DNA of 64,000 nucleotides from Peteryoungia wuzhouensis (lineage in GTDB: Bacteria > Pseudomonadota > Alphaproteobacteria > Rhizobiales > Rhizobiaceae): contig NZ_QJRY01000011.1 in NCBI RefSeq assembly GCF_003205195.1, forward strand, positions 41,404-105,403, written 5' to 3'. Below, piece by piece: positions 37,921-46,860 of this stretch. How positions within the stretch are numbered: position 1 is the first letter of the stretch; each line of letters begins with the position of its first letter. Made by a program: the position numbers and the translations under genes. A model generated the notes under the pieces. It was not told the DNA's origin, did no database searches, and saw nothing but the letters and a program-made list of their open reading frames with translations.

Positions 37921-39144
37921 TCAGCTGTTGTGGCGCTGGAAGACCAGGGTGGCGTTGGTTCCACCGAAGCCGAAGGAGTTTGACAGCACGGTATCGATCT
38001 TGGCGTTGTCGATGCGCTTGCGCACCACCGGCACGCCTTCGAATTCCGGATCCAGCTCGGTGATGTGGGCGCTCTCGCCGATGAACTTTTCCTGCATCAT
38101 CAAGAGGCCGTAGATCGATTCCTGGACGCCGGCTGCACCCAGCGAGTGACCGGTCAGCGACTTGGTCGACTGGATATGCGGGATCTTGTCGCCAAAGACT
38201 TCCCGGATCGCGCCGATTTCCTTCGAATCACCCACCGGCGTCGAGGTGCCGTGCGTGTTGATGTAATCGACTTCGCCGGTGACGGTGGACAGGGCCTGGC
38301 GCATGCAGCGGATCGCACCTTCGCCTGAGGGTGCAACCATGTCGTAGCCATCAGACGTCGCGCCGTAGCCGACGACTTCGGCATAGATCTTGGCGCCGCG
38401 GGCCTTCGCGTGCTCCAGTTCTTCCAGAACCAGAACGCCCGCGCCACCGGCGATGACGAAACCGTCACGCGAGACGTCATAGGCACGCGATGCGGTTGCC
38501 GGCGTGTCGTTGTACTTCGACGACATGGCGCCCATGGCATCGAAGAGGCTCGACATCGACCAGTCGAGATCTTCGTGGCCGCCGGCAAAGACCATGTCCT
38601 GCTTGCCCCACTGGATCATCTCATAGGCATTGCCGATGCAGTGCGCCGAGGTCGAGCAGGCGGACGAGATGGAATAGTTGACGCCGTGCAGCTTGAACCA
38701 GGTGGCAAGCGTGGCGGACGCCGTCGACGACATCGCCTTCGGCACCGCGAACGGGCCGATACGCTTCGGGCTCTTGTTCTGGCGGACTATATCGGCCGCC
38801 TCGACGATCTGACGGGTGGACGGACCACCGGAGCCCATGATGATGCCAACGCGCTCATTCTGCTGATAATCGGCCTCTTCGAGGCCGGCATCGGCGATCG
38901 CCTGCTTCATGGCGACATGGTTCCAGGCGCCGCCCTGGGACAAGAAGCGCATGGCACGGCGATCGACCAGTTCGGTCGGATCGAGCGTGGGCTTGCCCCA
39001 GACCTGGCACTTGAAACCGTTTTCGGCGAAATCGGGAGAAAAGGTGATGCCGGACCTGGCATCCCGCAGCGATGCGGTGACTTCGGCGGCATCAGCACCG
39101 ATGGAGGACACGATGCCAAGACCTGTTACTACAACCCGTCTCAT
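37921..39144 (-). CDS. fabB: 3-oxoacyl-ACP synthase I (beta-ketoacyl-ACP synthase FabB)
   Basis: 407 residues. The KAS catalytic triad is seen as Cys in [10 protein letters not shown] (about 163), His in [10 protein letters not shown] (about 300) and His in [10 protein letters not shown] (about 333). The N-terminus [16 protein letters not shown] is standard. It follows fabA on the minus strand with a 44-nt gap; the pair makes the anaerobic-type unsaturated fatty acid branch. The FabB rather than FabF assignment rests on this pairing and overall similarity. Confidence 0.95.
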   Translation of the reverse strand: MRRVVVTGLGIVSSIGADAAEVTASLRDARSGITFSPDFAENGFKCQVWGKPTLDPTELVDRRAMRFLSQGGAWNHVAMKQAIADAGLEEADYQQNERVGIIMGSGGPSTRQIVEAADIVRQNKSPKRIGPFAVPKAMSSTASATLATWFKLHGVNYSISSACSTSAHCIGNAYEMIQWGKQDMVFAGGHEDLDWSMSSLFDAMGAMSSKYNDTPATASRAYDVSRDGFVIAGGAGVLVLEELEHAKARGAKIYAEVVGYGATSDGYDMVAPSGEGAIRCMRQALSTVTGEVDYINTHGTSTPVGDSKEIGAIREVFGDKIPHIQSTKSLTGHSLGAAGVQESIYGLLMMQEKFIGESAHITELDPEFEGVPVVRKRIDNAKIDTVLSNSFGFGGTNATLVFQRHNS

Positions 39145-39188
39145 CTCTCAGACCTTTTTCATGAACTTCAGGTGTGGACGGGGCCGGT

Positions 39189-39704
39189 TCAGGCCGCCTT
39201 GTCCTTCGACAGACCGACCCGCAGGTCGGTTGCCTGATAGATAGTTTCGCCATCGGCCTTTAACCAGCCATCAGCGGTACCAAGAACCAGACGGCCACGC
39301 ATGACGCGCTTGAAGTCGATGCCGTATTCGAGGAGCTTGGTGTCCGGACGGACCATGCCCTTGAACTTCACTTCGCCCGTGGACAGCGCCATGCCGCGAC
39401 CGGGCTCGCCGAGCCAGCCAAGGAAGAAGCCGGTCAATTGCCACATGCCATCGAGGCCGAGGCAGCCGGGCATGATGGGATTGCCCTGAAAATGGCAGGG
39501 GAAATACCAGTCATCGGGGCGCACGTCGTATTCGGCGCGGATGTAACCCTTGTCGAAGGCGCCACCGGTTTCCGAGATGTCGGTGATCCGGTGAACCATC
39601 AACATGGGCGGCAGCGGCAGCTGCGCATTGCCGGGACCGAAGAGTTCGCCACGGCCGCAGGAGAGGATTTCGTCGTAATTGTAGCTGGATTGTTTCGTTG
39701 TCAT
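39189..39704 (-). CDS. fabA: 3-hydroxydecanoyl-ACP dehydratase/isomerase FabA
   Basis: 171 residues, exact FabA length. The hot-dog fold motif has the catalytic His in [20 protein letters not shown] (about 66-85) and the catalytic Asp at the end of that stretch, with [11 protein letters not shown] next. It dehydrates and isomerises C10 intermediates to start unsaturated fatty acid synthesis. The ATG at 39704 follows a purine-rich GGGGAAGAAGAAG; upstream in-frame codons run through non-conserved sequence. Divergent from irr. Confidence 0.95.
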   Translation of the reverse strand: MTTKQSSYNYDEILSCGRGELFGPGNAQLPLPPMLMVHRITDISETGGAFDKGYIRAEYDVRPDDWYFPCHFQGNPIMPGCLGLDGMWQLTGFFLGWLGEPGRGMALSTGEVKFKGMVRPDTKLLEYGIDFKRVMRGRLVLGTADGWLKADGETIYQATDLRVGLSKDKAA

Positions 39705-40007
39705 CGTTCTTCTTCTTCCCCCCTCTGCTTCACGTATCCGGACCCAATAGACCAAGACGGCGCTAAAATGAAGCCTTTCCGAGTGACGGGCCGCAGACGC
39801 GGATATGCGCCGATCGCCGGCCAGACCGGTTTCTTCCTCGTCGCATACAGGAAGCAAATGACCATCACCAGACCCAAAGGGCCGAAAAAGCAGCACATGC
39901 CGGGCCTGCTTCGGCTTGTCCCCACCCAAACTATTGAAACCGCCTGACTTTGAGGCTATATCCATCGCAAGGGACAGATATGCCCGCAGACAACTTGGAG
40001 TTCGTCT
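39705..40007. other. 303-nt divergent intergenic region fabA / irr
   Basis: Holds the promoters of fabA (minus) and irr (plus). Only the irr promoter is clear (39934-39962). A 59-codon plus-strand open frame at 39768-39947 lacks a ribosome binding site and recognisable similarity and is not called a gene. Confidence 0.5.
39934..39962 (+). promoter_or_regulatory. sigma-70-type promoter of irr
   Basis: TTGAAA (39934-39939), 17-nt spacer, TATATC (39957-39962). Predicted start near 39969, about 40 nt before the irr start codon. Confidence 0.6.
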
Positions 40008-40430
40008 TTGACGATGGCACCCTGCCAAACCGGCATCGAGCTAAAATTGCGTCGTTCGGGCTTGCGCCCGACACGGCAGCGCATTGCTTTGGCCGGCCTG
40101 CTGTTTGCCAAGGGTGATCGCCATCTGACCGTCGAAGAACTGCATGAAGAGGCGATCGCTGCCGATTTCCCGGTATCTCTCGCCACCGTCTACAACACGC
40201 TGCACCAGTTTACCGAGGCCGGCCTGATCCGTGTTCTCGCCGTCGAGAGCGCGAAGACCTATTTCGACACCAACGTCTCCGACCATCACCACTTCTTCGT
40301 CGAGGGCGAAAATACCGTGCTCGACATTCCCGTGAACAATATTTCCATCGACAACCTGCCGGCTCCGCCGGAAGGGATGGAAATCGCTCATGTCGACGTG
40401 GTCATTCGTCTGCGCCCCAAACAGGGCTGA
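40008..40430 (+). CDS. irr: iron response regulator Irr (Fur family)
   Basis: 140 residues. The Fur winged-helix domain is at about 12-90 ([20 protein letters not shown] and [20 protein letters not shown]). The Irr-specific HHH motif is in [14 protein letters not shown] (about 89-102) and is implicated in haem sensing; the N-terminal haem regulatory motif of Bradyrhizobium is absent. It represses iron-consuming genes under iron limitation. GGAG is seven bases before TTG 40008, so that codon is preferred; ATG 40014 is the alternative. Neighbouring fabA-fabB is the usual rhizobial context. Confidence 0.92.
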   Translation: MTMAPCQTGIELKLRRSGLRPTRQRIALAGLLFAKGDRHLTVEELHEEAIAADFPVSLATVYNTLHQFTEAGLIRVLAVESAKTYFDTNVSDHHHFFVEGENTVLDIPVNNISIDNLPAPPEGMEIAHVDVVIRLRPKQG

Positions 40431-40433
40431 ACC

Positions 40434-41069
40434 TCACATCACTTCATCGGGATGTCGGCCAGGCCTGCGTTTGTAGGTCGGGAAGGTCCAACCGAAAAAG
40501 AGTGCGCCTCCCCTGATCGTGAAGGCCGCAACCACGCCGGCAAGCGAGGCCAGATAAAGCGGCGCGCCCAGTTCATTGGCGAGCGTGAAGACGGCGGCGC
40601 CTGCAAGAGCGGCGGTGATGTAGATTTCCGGACGCAGCAGGACGGAGGGCTCGTTGGCCAGCAGATCACGCAACACACCGCCGAAACTCGCCGTCAGGGT
40701 GCCGGTGACGATCGCGATCGTCGGCGAACCGGTGGCGGCCAGACCCTTGACCGCGCCCATGACGCAATAGGCCGAGAGACCGATGGCATCGAGCCAGATC
40801 AGCAGGCGATAGCGCGATTCGACCAGATGGGCCGTGAAGAAGACCAGAACGCCGACCGCGCAGCAAACCAGGATATAATTGGGATTCAACACCCAGAAGA
40901 CCGGCGTGCGGCCAAGCACGATGTCGCGCACGGTGCCGCCGCCGACGCCGGTGGCAACTGCGAAGAAGAGAAAGCCGATCATGTCGAGCTGCTTGCGGGA
41001 GGCCGCAAGCGCGCCGGTGGCCGCGAACAGCGCAACGCCGGCATAATCGAGATAAGACAGCAGCGACAT
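40434..41069 (-). CDS. trimeric intracellular cation (TRIC) channel family protein (YicG/UPF0126)
   Basis: 211 residues, about seven membrane helices in two repeated halves. The duplicated glycine motifs are TGVGGGTVRDIVLGRTPVFW (about 40-59) and TASFGGVLRDLLANEPSVLL (about 125-144), which define the family's pore elements. Members conduct K+/Na+ as trimers. It is convergent with irr (3-nt gap) and divergent from a secreted protein gene. Confidence 0.9.
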   Translation of the reverse strand: MSLLSYLDYAGVALFAATGALAASRKQLDMIGFLFFAVATGVGGGTVRDIVLGRTPVFWVLNPNYILVCCAVGVLVFFTAHLVESRYRLLIWLDAIGLSAYCVMGAVKGLAATGSPTIAIVTGTLTASFGGVLRDLLANEPSVLLRPEIYITAALAGAAVFTLANELGAPLYLASLAGVVAAFTIRGGALFFGWTFPTYKRRPGRHPDEVM

Positions 41070-41197
41070 TCATCCCTCCCCTGGCATTCCCACTGGCGCG
41101 CAGGGCCAGATTTGAATCACGCCGTTAACGCCGAGGCAAGCCGGAGGCGCTAGAGTTTTGACACTACCAGCCGCCATCTGATCCGGAGCATCCGATC

Positions 41198-41671
41198 GTG
41201 TCGTTCCTCAAGCACCTGTTCCTTGCCTTCACCGTTCTGCTGGTCGCATCGCATGCGGTGGCCCAGCAGGAACTGCTGAAGGATCCCGAAATGTATGAGA
41301 AGACCCACTACGCCAAGCGCTGCAGCGAAGCGAAGTTCGGCGCGGGCTTCATCGAACGGATCGACATCAACAATGACGGCATTCCGGACGCCGTGACCAA
41401 CAGCAGCGAGATCATGTGCGACGGCGTTCGCGGTCCGGATTGCACCGCCGAGGGCTGCCCGTTCAACTTCTACCTCCAGGTCAAGGAGGGCGGCTATTTC
41501 ATGATCGCCACGGCACAGATGTATTCCTATGATTTCATCAAGCGCTTCGGCAACATGGTCTTCGTTCTGAAGATGCATCCGCGTTATTGCGAACGCGACG
41601 AGGGCGCCGAGCCCTGCGAAATGACTGTGCGCGTGCGCGGCACGAAATTCCTCACCATCTCGAAGAAATGA
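41198..41671 (+). CDS. secreted cysteine-containing protein, hypothetical
   Basis: 157 residues from a GTG start with GGAG nine bases upstream. A clear signal peptide (core LFLAFTVLLVASHAVA, cleavage after AVA-Q near 22) is followed by a mature domain with six cysteines (about 42, 74, 82, 87, 131, 138), likely disulfide-bonded. A DINNDGIPDAV segment (about 56-66) resembles a calcium-binding or FG-GAP-like loop. No family recognised. Convergent with a YdcF-like gene. Confidence 0.7.
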   Translation: MSFLKHLFLAFTVLLVASHAVAQQELLKDPEMYEKTHYAKRCSEAKFGAGFIERIDINNDGIPDAVTNSSEIMCDGVRGPDCTAEGCPFNFYLQVKEGGYFMIATAQMYSYDFIKRFGNMVFVLKMHPRYCERDEGAEPCEMTVRVRGTKFLTISKK

Positions 41672-41677
41672 CGGGCC

Positions 41678-42469
41678 TCAGGGCGCGGGGAAAATCGTGT
41701 CGATTCGCCCCATTGCCCAATAGGCCAGAAGACCCAGCCATTCGCGGGTGGCGGTCGCCATCTGCTGGGCGTTCAGTGTTGGCTGGGTGAAATCGAGGCC
41801 GAGGCCGACCTTGCCGGTCGTGCGAAAATCCGTCGGCCACGGCGTGACGGCGATATCCGCCTTGCGGAACAGACCGACCGAGCGCGGCATGTGGAAGGCC
41901 GAGGTGATCAGCAGGCAATCAGAGAGGCCGTTTTGCGCGAGAATCTGGCGGCTGTTCTGTGCGTTCTCGTCCGTGTTGCGCGAGGTGGTCTCGGTCACCA
42001 GACGATCAGCGGGCAGGCCGAAAGCTCCGAAGAAGCGCAGGGATGCCGCCGCATCCCCCTCATAGGCGCCGCTCAGCGAGCCGTCACCGCCCGACACGAG
42101 GATCTTCGCCTGCGGATGGAGCAGCGCCAGCCGGAGCGCCTCGACGAATCGGTCGGCGGACTGGTTGAGCTCGATGCCACCCCTTGCTGTCGTCACCTCC
42201 GTCTCGAAGGCGCCGCCGAGCACGATCATGCAGGCGACATCGGCGGGATCTGAGGCCGGGCGGGGAAAACGGGCTTCGAGCACCTGCAGAAGATATGAGC
42301 CGGTCGTGGTGTAGAGCGTGACGAAGAGCAGCAGGAGGGCCGTTGCCAAGGCACCAACCGCTGCACGGTGCCATCGAACCAGCATCAACAGAAGCGCGAG
42401 CAGCCCCAGCAGGAAGACCAGAGACAGGGGCTGGACGGCCATCCAGAAGAGTTTCGACAACACGAACAT
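41678..42469 (-). CDS. YdcF/ElyC-family (DUF218) inner-membrane protein
   Basis: 263 residues. Two N-terminal membrane helices (about 5-30 and 38-58) are followed by a periplasmic DUF218 domain with MIVLGGAFETE (about 81-91), LLHPQAKILVSGGDG (about 114-128), ETTSRNTDENAQNSRQIL (about 160-177) and LLITSAFHMPRS (about 186-197). This is the ElyC/SanA-like layout linked to envelope precursor metabolism and polyprenyl carrier recycling. Biochemistry unresolved. Convergent with the secreted Cys protein. Confidence 0.87.
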   Translation of the reverse strand: MFVLSKLFWMAVQPLSLVFLLGLLALLLMLVRWHRAAVGALATALLLLFVTLYTTTGSYLLQVLEARFPRPASDPADVACMIVLGGAFETEVTTARGGIELNQSADRFVEALRLALLHPQAKILVSGGDGSLSGAYEGDAAASLRFFGAFGLPADRLVTETTSRNTDENAQNSRQILAQNGLSDCLLITSAFHMPRSVGLFRKADIAVTPWPTDFRTTGKVGLGLDFTQPTLNAQQMATATREWLGLLAYWAMGRIDTIFPAP

Positions 42470-42526
42470 GGCGCGCTCCTTCGCTTTGACGAATCTTCCG
42501 CGTGCAGGTTCGACCCACAGGCTTCC

Positions 42527-42557
42527 GTAACGTCAGCTTCGCTCAAGCAGGCGTTAC
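42527..42557. promoter_or_regulatory. inverted repeat between the YdcF-like gene and the small protein gene
   Basis: GTAACGTCAGC and GCAGGCGTTAC pair at 9 of 11 positions around a 9-nt loop. It lies about 55-85 nt upstream of both divergent start codons. It may be an operator; no regulator is adjacent. Confidence 0.25.
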
Positions 42558-42611
42558 TAAACCCTCGTGCCACTGTCATCATTTGGATTTGCACTTTTTC
42601 AGGAGGGGACC

Positions 42612-42809
42612 ATGCGCTTCGCCATCGACACCGTGGACGATTCCGGCAATGACCGCATCTATATCGGCACCCCTCTCGACGTCACCGACAACACGCTGCG
42701 CCTGCGCCTGCGTGAGGGCGAGGTGAAACTCGAGATCCGCAAGATTATTGATTGGTTCCAGATCGACCGCAGCGAGAATGGCGAGACGGTGGAACTGTTG
42801 CCGCGGTGA
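42612..42809 (+). CDS. small conserved hypothetical protein
   Basis: 65 residues, beginning MRFAIDTVDDSGNDRIYIG. A very strong ribosome binding site (GGAGGGG) lies six bases before ATG 42612, which fixes the start and supports coding. Predicted mostly beta structure (LRLRLREGEVKLEIRKIIDW), no cysteines, acidic then basic charge pattern. Family not recognised. A bidirectional terminator follows, beyond which lies tRNA-Ala on the other strand. Confidence 0.7.
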   Translation: MRFAIDTVDDSGNDRIYIGTPLDVTDNTLRLRLREGEVKLEIRKIIDWFQIDRSENGETVELLPR

Positions 42810-42832
42810 GAGGCTGGGGCTGAGGCCCCGCC

Positions 42833-42858
42833 AAAAGCAAAGCATAGCATTGCTTTTT
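42833..42858. terminator. bidirectional terminator between small protein gene and tRNA-Ala
   Basis: AAAAGCAA / TTGCTTTT 8-bp stem with loop AGCATAGCA, giving T-runs on both strands. A GC-rich mini-hairpin (GGGGC-TGAG-GCCCC) sits just before it at about 42816-42829. Confidence 0.7.
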
Positions 42859-42916
42859 CGTGGTGCACGAGACCCAAACTGGGAACGTCTGTCGCCTAAT
42901 TTGATCTGGGAAAATT

Positions 42917-42992
<76 letters not shown>

Positions 42993-43103
42993 ATCAGGGT
43001 ACCGGGTAATTTCCGGCTCCGGGAACCCCGTGGAAAGCACCGCTTCCGGTGGGGTGGCGGCTTGATACTTCCGGTCGTCGGAGATGGCAAGCCGAAAAAT
43101 GAA

Positions 43104-43131
43104 AGCCCGGGCATTTTTTTAGGCCCGGGCT
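43104..43131 (-). terminator. terminator of the TIGR02300 gene
   Basis: AGCCCGGGC / GCCCGGGCT 9-bp stem around an A/T-rich loop, followed on the minus strand by TTTCATTTTTC. It lies 17 nt beyond the stop codon. Confidence 0.75.
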
Positions 43132-43147
43132 CGAAATCCTTGAAAAA

Positions 43148-43531
43148 TCAGACTTCGTCGTCGTCGCCGGGCACGCCAATGAGACCGGTCATGTCGTCAT
43201 CGTCGTCGTCTTCGTCGGCTTCCAGGAAGGTGTCATCGTCGTCGCCATCGATCTCGACGTCGTCATCGCCCATGTCGGGGATGTCGTCGCCGGATGCCTC
43301 GTCGGCGTCCTCGAGCGAGACCAGTTCGACGTCGGTGTTTTCGGTGTCGACTTCTGCGACCTCCTCTTCCTCAGCCTTCTCCATGATGGCTGCGACCGAG
43401 GTTTCCTCGAAATAGGAAAGCGGCCAGGACTTGCCCGTGTACGGCGACACGATCGGGTCCTTGTTCAGGTCGTAGAATTTCTTGCCGGTGTCGGGGCAAG
43501 TGCGTTTCGTTCCAAGTTCTGCCTTCGCCAC
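43148..43531 (-). CDS. TIGR02300 family protein
   Basis: 127 residues from GTG 43531 with GAGG eight bases upstream, giving the family N-terminus VAKAELGTKRTCPDTGKKFY. The conserved block continues DLNKDPIVSPYTGKSWPLSY (about 20-39). The remainder is a strongly acidic, Asp/Glu-rich disordered tail (runs of DDDD near residues 90-115). Alphaproteobacterial protein of unknown function; the Cys-Pro-x-Thr-Gly motif may bind metal. From memory it normally precedes aroA-cmk-rpsA divergently; here aroA is absent. Confidence 0.87.
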   Translation of the reverse strand: MAKAELGTKRTCPDTGKKFYDLNKDPIVSPYTGKSWPLSYFEETSVAAIMEKAEEEEVAEVDTENTDVELVSLEDADEASGDDIPDMGDDDVEIDGDDDDTFLEADEDDDDDDMTGLIGVPGDDDEV

Positions 43532-43747
43532 TGTCAAAGCCTCATGAAGTCGTGAAGAATAAGGGGCATGCGCCAAGCGCCCGGCGCGAGGCCGGCCAAA
43601 CTGTAGTCGGTCCCCTTAATCGCTGGCACTGCGTCTGTCAAAGGCAATCTGCACCGTCGAATTCGCAAGCGTTGGCTGGGATGCTTCCCTTGGCAAGATA
43701 ACCGGCGCTTGGTAAAGACATGTGGACGGCAACGCGGGCATGAATGG

Positions 43748-44098
43748 ATGATCATCGCGACCTATGCGGCAGTCGCTACGTCTTTTGCTGCATCATATTT
43801 GATGGCTAGGAAACGACTAGCAAAACGTCGAATATCAGTCTCTGTCGGCTTTGAGTTCCTTGTTGCGCCCCTGCTATTGATTGCGGGTGTCATTTGGCTT
43901 TCATCCTTGTCAGGCGCTTCAGAAGAATGGACAGCTGGAACGCTCGGCGCGGCGGTCTTGCTTGTCGGCTTCGTGTTTTTTAGTCTCGGTCCTGCCGCTT
44001 TTTTCCTGATGTTTGCGCTTGGCGCGATGCTGAGTGCGGGAAATCCGCTGACGACGTCATATCCTGGCTCAGTCCACGACGGCTCCTGCTGGTGCTAA
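43748..44098 (+). CDS. orphan membrane protein of atypical base composition
   Basis: 116 residues beginning MIIATYAAVATSFAASYLMA, with about three to four hydrophobic helices (about 2-18, 32-50, 62-82, 86-106). Codon use is more A/T-rich than in the neighbours (TTT, ATT, CTA and AGG/CGA-type codons appear), which suggests recent acquisition or relaxed selection. No ribosome binding site is obvious and no family is recognised. It sits between TIGR02300 and cmk, where aroA would be expected. Coding status moderately supported. Confidence 0.45.
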   Translation: MIIATYAAVATSFAASYLMARKRLAKRRISVSVGFEFLVAPLLLIAGVIWLSSLSGASEEWTAGTLGAAVLLVGFVFFSLGPAAFFLMFALGAMLSAGNPLTTSYPGSVHDGSCWC

Positions 44099-44283
44099 CT
44101 GCTCTCCTGGGTGGAGACGTTGCCGCCTTCCTTGTTGGATGGCTTGCACCAATGCGGCATCCATCCCCTCGAAGCGAGGAGGGCGCCGCTGCCGCGATGT
44201 GGACAAACAAAGATGAGCGAAGCATATGAAGTCTCACGACCTGTTGGTTGCCATCAAGTCGTAGTGGCTCGAACGGATAAATT

Positions 44284-44922
44284 ATGGAACTTACAATCGC
44301 CATCGACGGGCCGGCAGCGGCCGGCAAGGGGACCTTGTCGCGCAAGATTGCCGAGACTTACGGCTTTCACCACCTCGATACAGGGCTGACCTATCGGGCC
44401 ACCGCCAAGGCGCTGATCGATGCCGGGCTGCCGCTCGACGACGAGGCGGTCGCGGAGGCGGTCGCGCGCGATCTCGACCTCGGCGGGTTGGATCGTGATG
44501 TGCTGTCTGCGCACGCGATCGGCGAAGCGGCGTCGAAGATCGCCGTGATGCCGGCTGTGCGCCGGGCGCTGGTCGAGGCGCAGCGGGCGTTTTCTACCCG
44601 GCTGCCCGGCACGGTACTCGACGGGCGCGACATCGGCACAGTCGTGTGCCCGCAGGCGCCGGTGAAGCTCTATGTGACGGCCTCTCCGGAGGTGCGTGCT
44701 CGCAGGCGTTACGACGAGATCATCGCCAAGGGGCTGGATGCCGATTTCGAGGCGATTTTCGCCGACGTGAAGAAGCGTGACGAGCGCGACATGGGGCGGG
44801 CCGACAGCCCTTTGAAACCAGCCGAAGACGCGCACTTGCTAGACACCTCCGAAATGAGTATAGAGGCCGCATTCTCGGCGGCGAAGGTACTCATCGACGC
44901 TGCCCTGACGAAACTGCGCTGA
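44284..44922 (+). CDS. cmk: (d)CMP kinase
   Basis: 212 residues. The P-loop [20 protein letters not shown] occupies about residues 5-24. The [20 protein letters not shown] segment (about 30-49) binds the CMP base, [20 protein letters not shown] (about 110-129) is typical, and a lid RARRRYDEI follows. It phosphorylates CMP and dCMP. rpsA follows after 153 nt, the widely conserved cmk-rpsA pairing. The ribosome binding site is weak (AACGGATAA). Confidence 0.95.
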   Translation: MELTIAIDGPAAAGKGTLSRKIAETYGFHHLDTGLTYRATAKALIDAGLPLDDEAVAEAVARDLDLGGLDRDVLSAHAIGEAASKIAVMPAVRRALVEAQRAFSTRLPGTVLDGRDIGTVVCPQAPVKLYVTASPEVRARRRYDEIIAKGLDADFEAIFADVKKRDERDMGRADSPLKPAEDAHLLDTSEMSIEAAFSAAKVLIDAALTKLR

Positions 44923-45075
44923 TCCGGAACCGGCCGAGCCGCTTTCCGTTTCAGTTGGCCACTTCCCCGTCCCCGCGCCGGACAGCTCTCCACAGAGAGC
45001 GGATGGAGGATTTGGTCCCGACCAACACGAACCACCGGCGCAATCCGCATCCCATGGATGCGACTAGGAGATTTC

Positions 45076-46779
45076 ATGTCTGTTTCTACCCCGTCGCGCG
45101 AGGACTTTGCTGCCCTCCTCGAGGAATCCTTTGCCAAGACCGACCTGGCCGAAGGCTATGTTGCCAAGGGCATCATCACCGCCATCGAGAAGGACGTCGC
45201 CATCGTTGACGTCGGCCTCAAGGTCGAAGGCCGCATCGCGCTGAAGGAATTCGGTGCACGCGCCAAGGACGGCACGCTCAAGGTCGGCGACGAAGTCGAA
45301 GTTTACGTCGAGCGCATCGAAAACGCTCTCGGCGAAGCTGTTCTGTCGCGCGAGAAGGCTCGTCGCGAAGAAAGCTGGATCAAGCTCGAAGCCAAGTTCG
45401 AAGCTGGCGAGCGCGTTGAAGGCGTTATCTTCAACCAGGTCAAGGGCGGCTTCACGGTTGACCTCGACGGCGCCGTTGCCTTCCTGCCGCGTTCGCAGGT
45501 GGACATCCGTCCGATCCGCGACGTGACCCCGCTGATGCACAACCCGCAGCCCTTCGAAATCCTCAAGATGGACAAGCGTCGCGGCAACATCGTTGTCTCG
45601 CGTCGTACGGTTCTCGAAGAGTCCCGCGCTGAACAGCGTTCGGAAATCGTGCAGAACCTCGAAGAAGGCCAGGTTGTTGACGGCGTCGTCAAGAACATCA
45701 CCGATTACGGTGCGTTCGTTGACCTCGGCGGCATCGACGGCCTGTTGCACGTCACCGACATGGCATGGCGCCGCGTCAACCATCCTTCGGAAATCCTGTC
45801 CATCGGCCAGTCGGTCAAGGTTCAGATCATCCGTATCAACCAGGAAACCCACCGCATCTCGCTCGGCATGAAGCAGCTCGAGTCCGATCCGTGGGATGGC
45901 ATCGCTGCCAAGTACCCGGTTGGCAAGAAGATCTCCGGCACCGTGACCAACATCACCGACTACGGTGCATTCGTCGAGCTGGAGCCGGGCATCGAAGGCC
46001 TGATCCACATCTCGGAAATGTCCTGGACGAAGAAGAACGTTCATCCCGGCAAGATCCTTTCGACCACGCAGGACGTCGACGTCGTCGTTCTCGAAGTCGA
46101 TCCGTCCAAGCGCCGTATCTCGCTCGGTCTCAAGCAGACCCTCGAGAACCCGTGGCAGGCATTTGCCTACAGCCATCCGGCCGGCACTGAAGTCGAAGGC
46201 GAAGTCAAGAACAAGACCGAATTCGGCCTGTTCATCGGCCTCGAAGGCGACGTTGACGGCATGGTTCACCTCTCCGACCTCGACTGGAACCGTCCGGGCG
46301 AACAGGTCATCGAGGAGTTCAACAAGGGTGACGTGGTCAAGGCCGTCGTTCTCGACGTCGACGTCGAGAAGGAACGCATCTCGCTCGGCATCAAGCAGCT
46401 CGGCAAGGATGCTGTCGGCGACGCCGCTGCTTCCGGCGACCTGCGCAAGAACGCTGTCGTTTCGTGCGAAGTCATCGGCATCAACGATGGTGGCATCGAA
46501 GTGAAGCTGGTCAACCACGAGGACATCACGTCCTTCATCCGCCGCAACGACCTGGCCCGCGATCGTGACGATCAGCGTCCGGAGCGTTTCTCGGTCGGTC
46601 AGGTTGTCGACGCCCGCGTCACCAACTTCTCCAAGAAGGACCGCAAGGTCATGCTGTCGATCAAGGCTCTCGAGATCGCAGAAGAGAAGGAAGCCGTTGC
46701 TCAGTTCGGTTCGTCCGACTCTGGCGCATCGCTCGGCGACATCCTGGGTGCAGCGCTCAAGAACCGCAACAACGACTAA
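45076..46779 (+). CDS. rpsA: 30S ribosomal protein S1
   Basis: 567 residues, six S1 OB-fold repeats. Repeat landmarks include GIITAIEKDVAIVDVGLKVE (about 36-55), VVDGVVKNITDYGAFVDLGG (about 200-219), KISGTVTNITDYGAFVELEP (about 289-308) and VEGEVKNKTEFGLFIGLEGD (about 374-393). The ATG at 45076 has AGGAG nearby; an upstream in-frame ATG at 45058 is unlikely. It recruits mRNA to the 30S subunit. A strong terminator follows. Confidence 0.97.
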   Translation: MSVSTPSREDFAALLEESFAKTDLAEGYVAKGIITAIEKDVAIVDVGLKVEGRIALKEFGARAKDGTLKVGDEVEVYVERIENALGEAVLSREKARREESWIKLEAKFEAGERVEGVIFNQVKGGFTVDLDGAVAFLPRSQVDIRPIRDVTPLMHNPQPFEILKMDKRRGNIVVSRRTVLEESRAEQRSEIVQNLEEGQVVDGVVKNITDYGAFVDLGGIDGLLHVTDMAWRRVNHPSEILSIGQSVKVQIIRINQETHRISLGMKQLESDPWDGIAAKYPVGKKISGTVTNITDYGAFVELEPGIEGLIHISEMSWTKKNVHPGKILSTTQDVDVVVLEVDPSKRRISLGLKQTLENPWQAFAYSHPAGTEVEGEVKNKTEFGLFIGLEGDVDGMVHLSDLDWNRPGEQVIEEFNKGDVVKAVVLDVDVEKERISLGIKQLGKDAVGDAAASGDLRKNAVVSCEVIGINDGGIEVKLVNHEDITSFIRRNDLARDRDDQRPERFSVGQVVDARVTNFSKKDRKVMLSIKALEIAEEKEAVAQFGSSDSGASLGDILGAALKNRNND

Positions 46780-46805
46780 TCCTCGCTGTTGACTGAATGC
46801 AAGAA

Positions 46806-46836
46806 CCCGCCGGGGGCGATCCCGGCGGGTTTTTTT
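46806..46836 (+). terminator. intrinsic terminator after rpsA
   Basis: Perfect 9-bp stem CCCGCCGGG / CCCGGCGGG with loop GGCGAT and a seven-T run, 26 nt after the rpsA stop. Confidence 0.92.
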
Positions 46837-46860
46837 GTTGGCCATCCTGACCCCGCGGGG

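Noticed and set aside
39768..39947. 59-codon plus-strand frame between fabA and irr
   Set aside because: No ribosome binding site or homology; it overlaps the irr -35 element and the fabA promoter region.
44111..44389. Possible aroA remnant between the orphan gene and cmk
   Set aside because: Translations in this stretch show no EPSP synthase motifs in any frame; the open frame is an overlap shadow of cmk.
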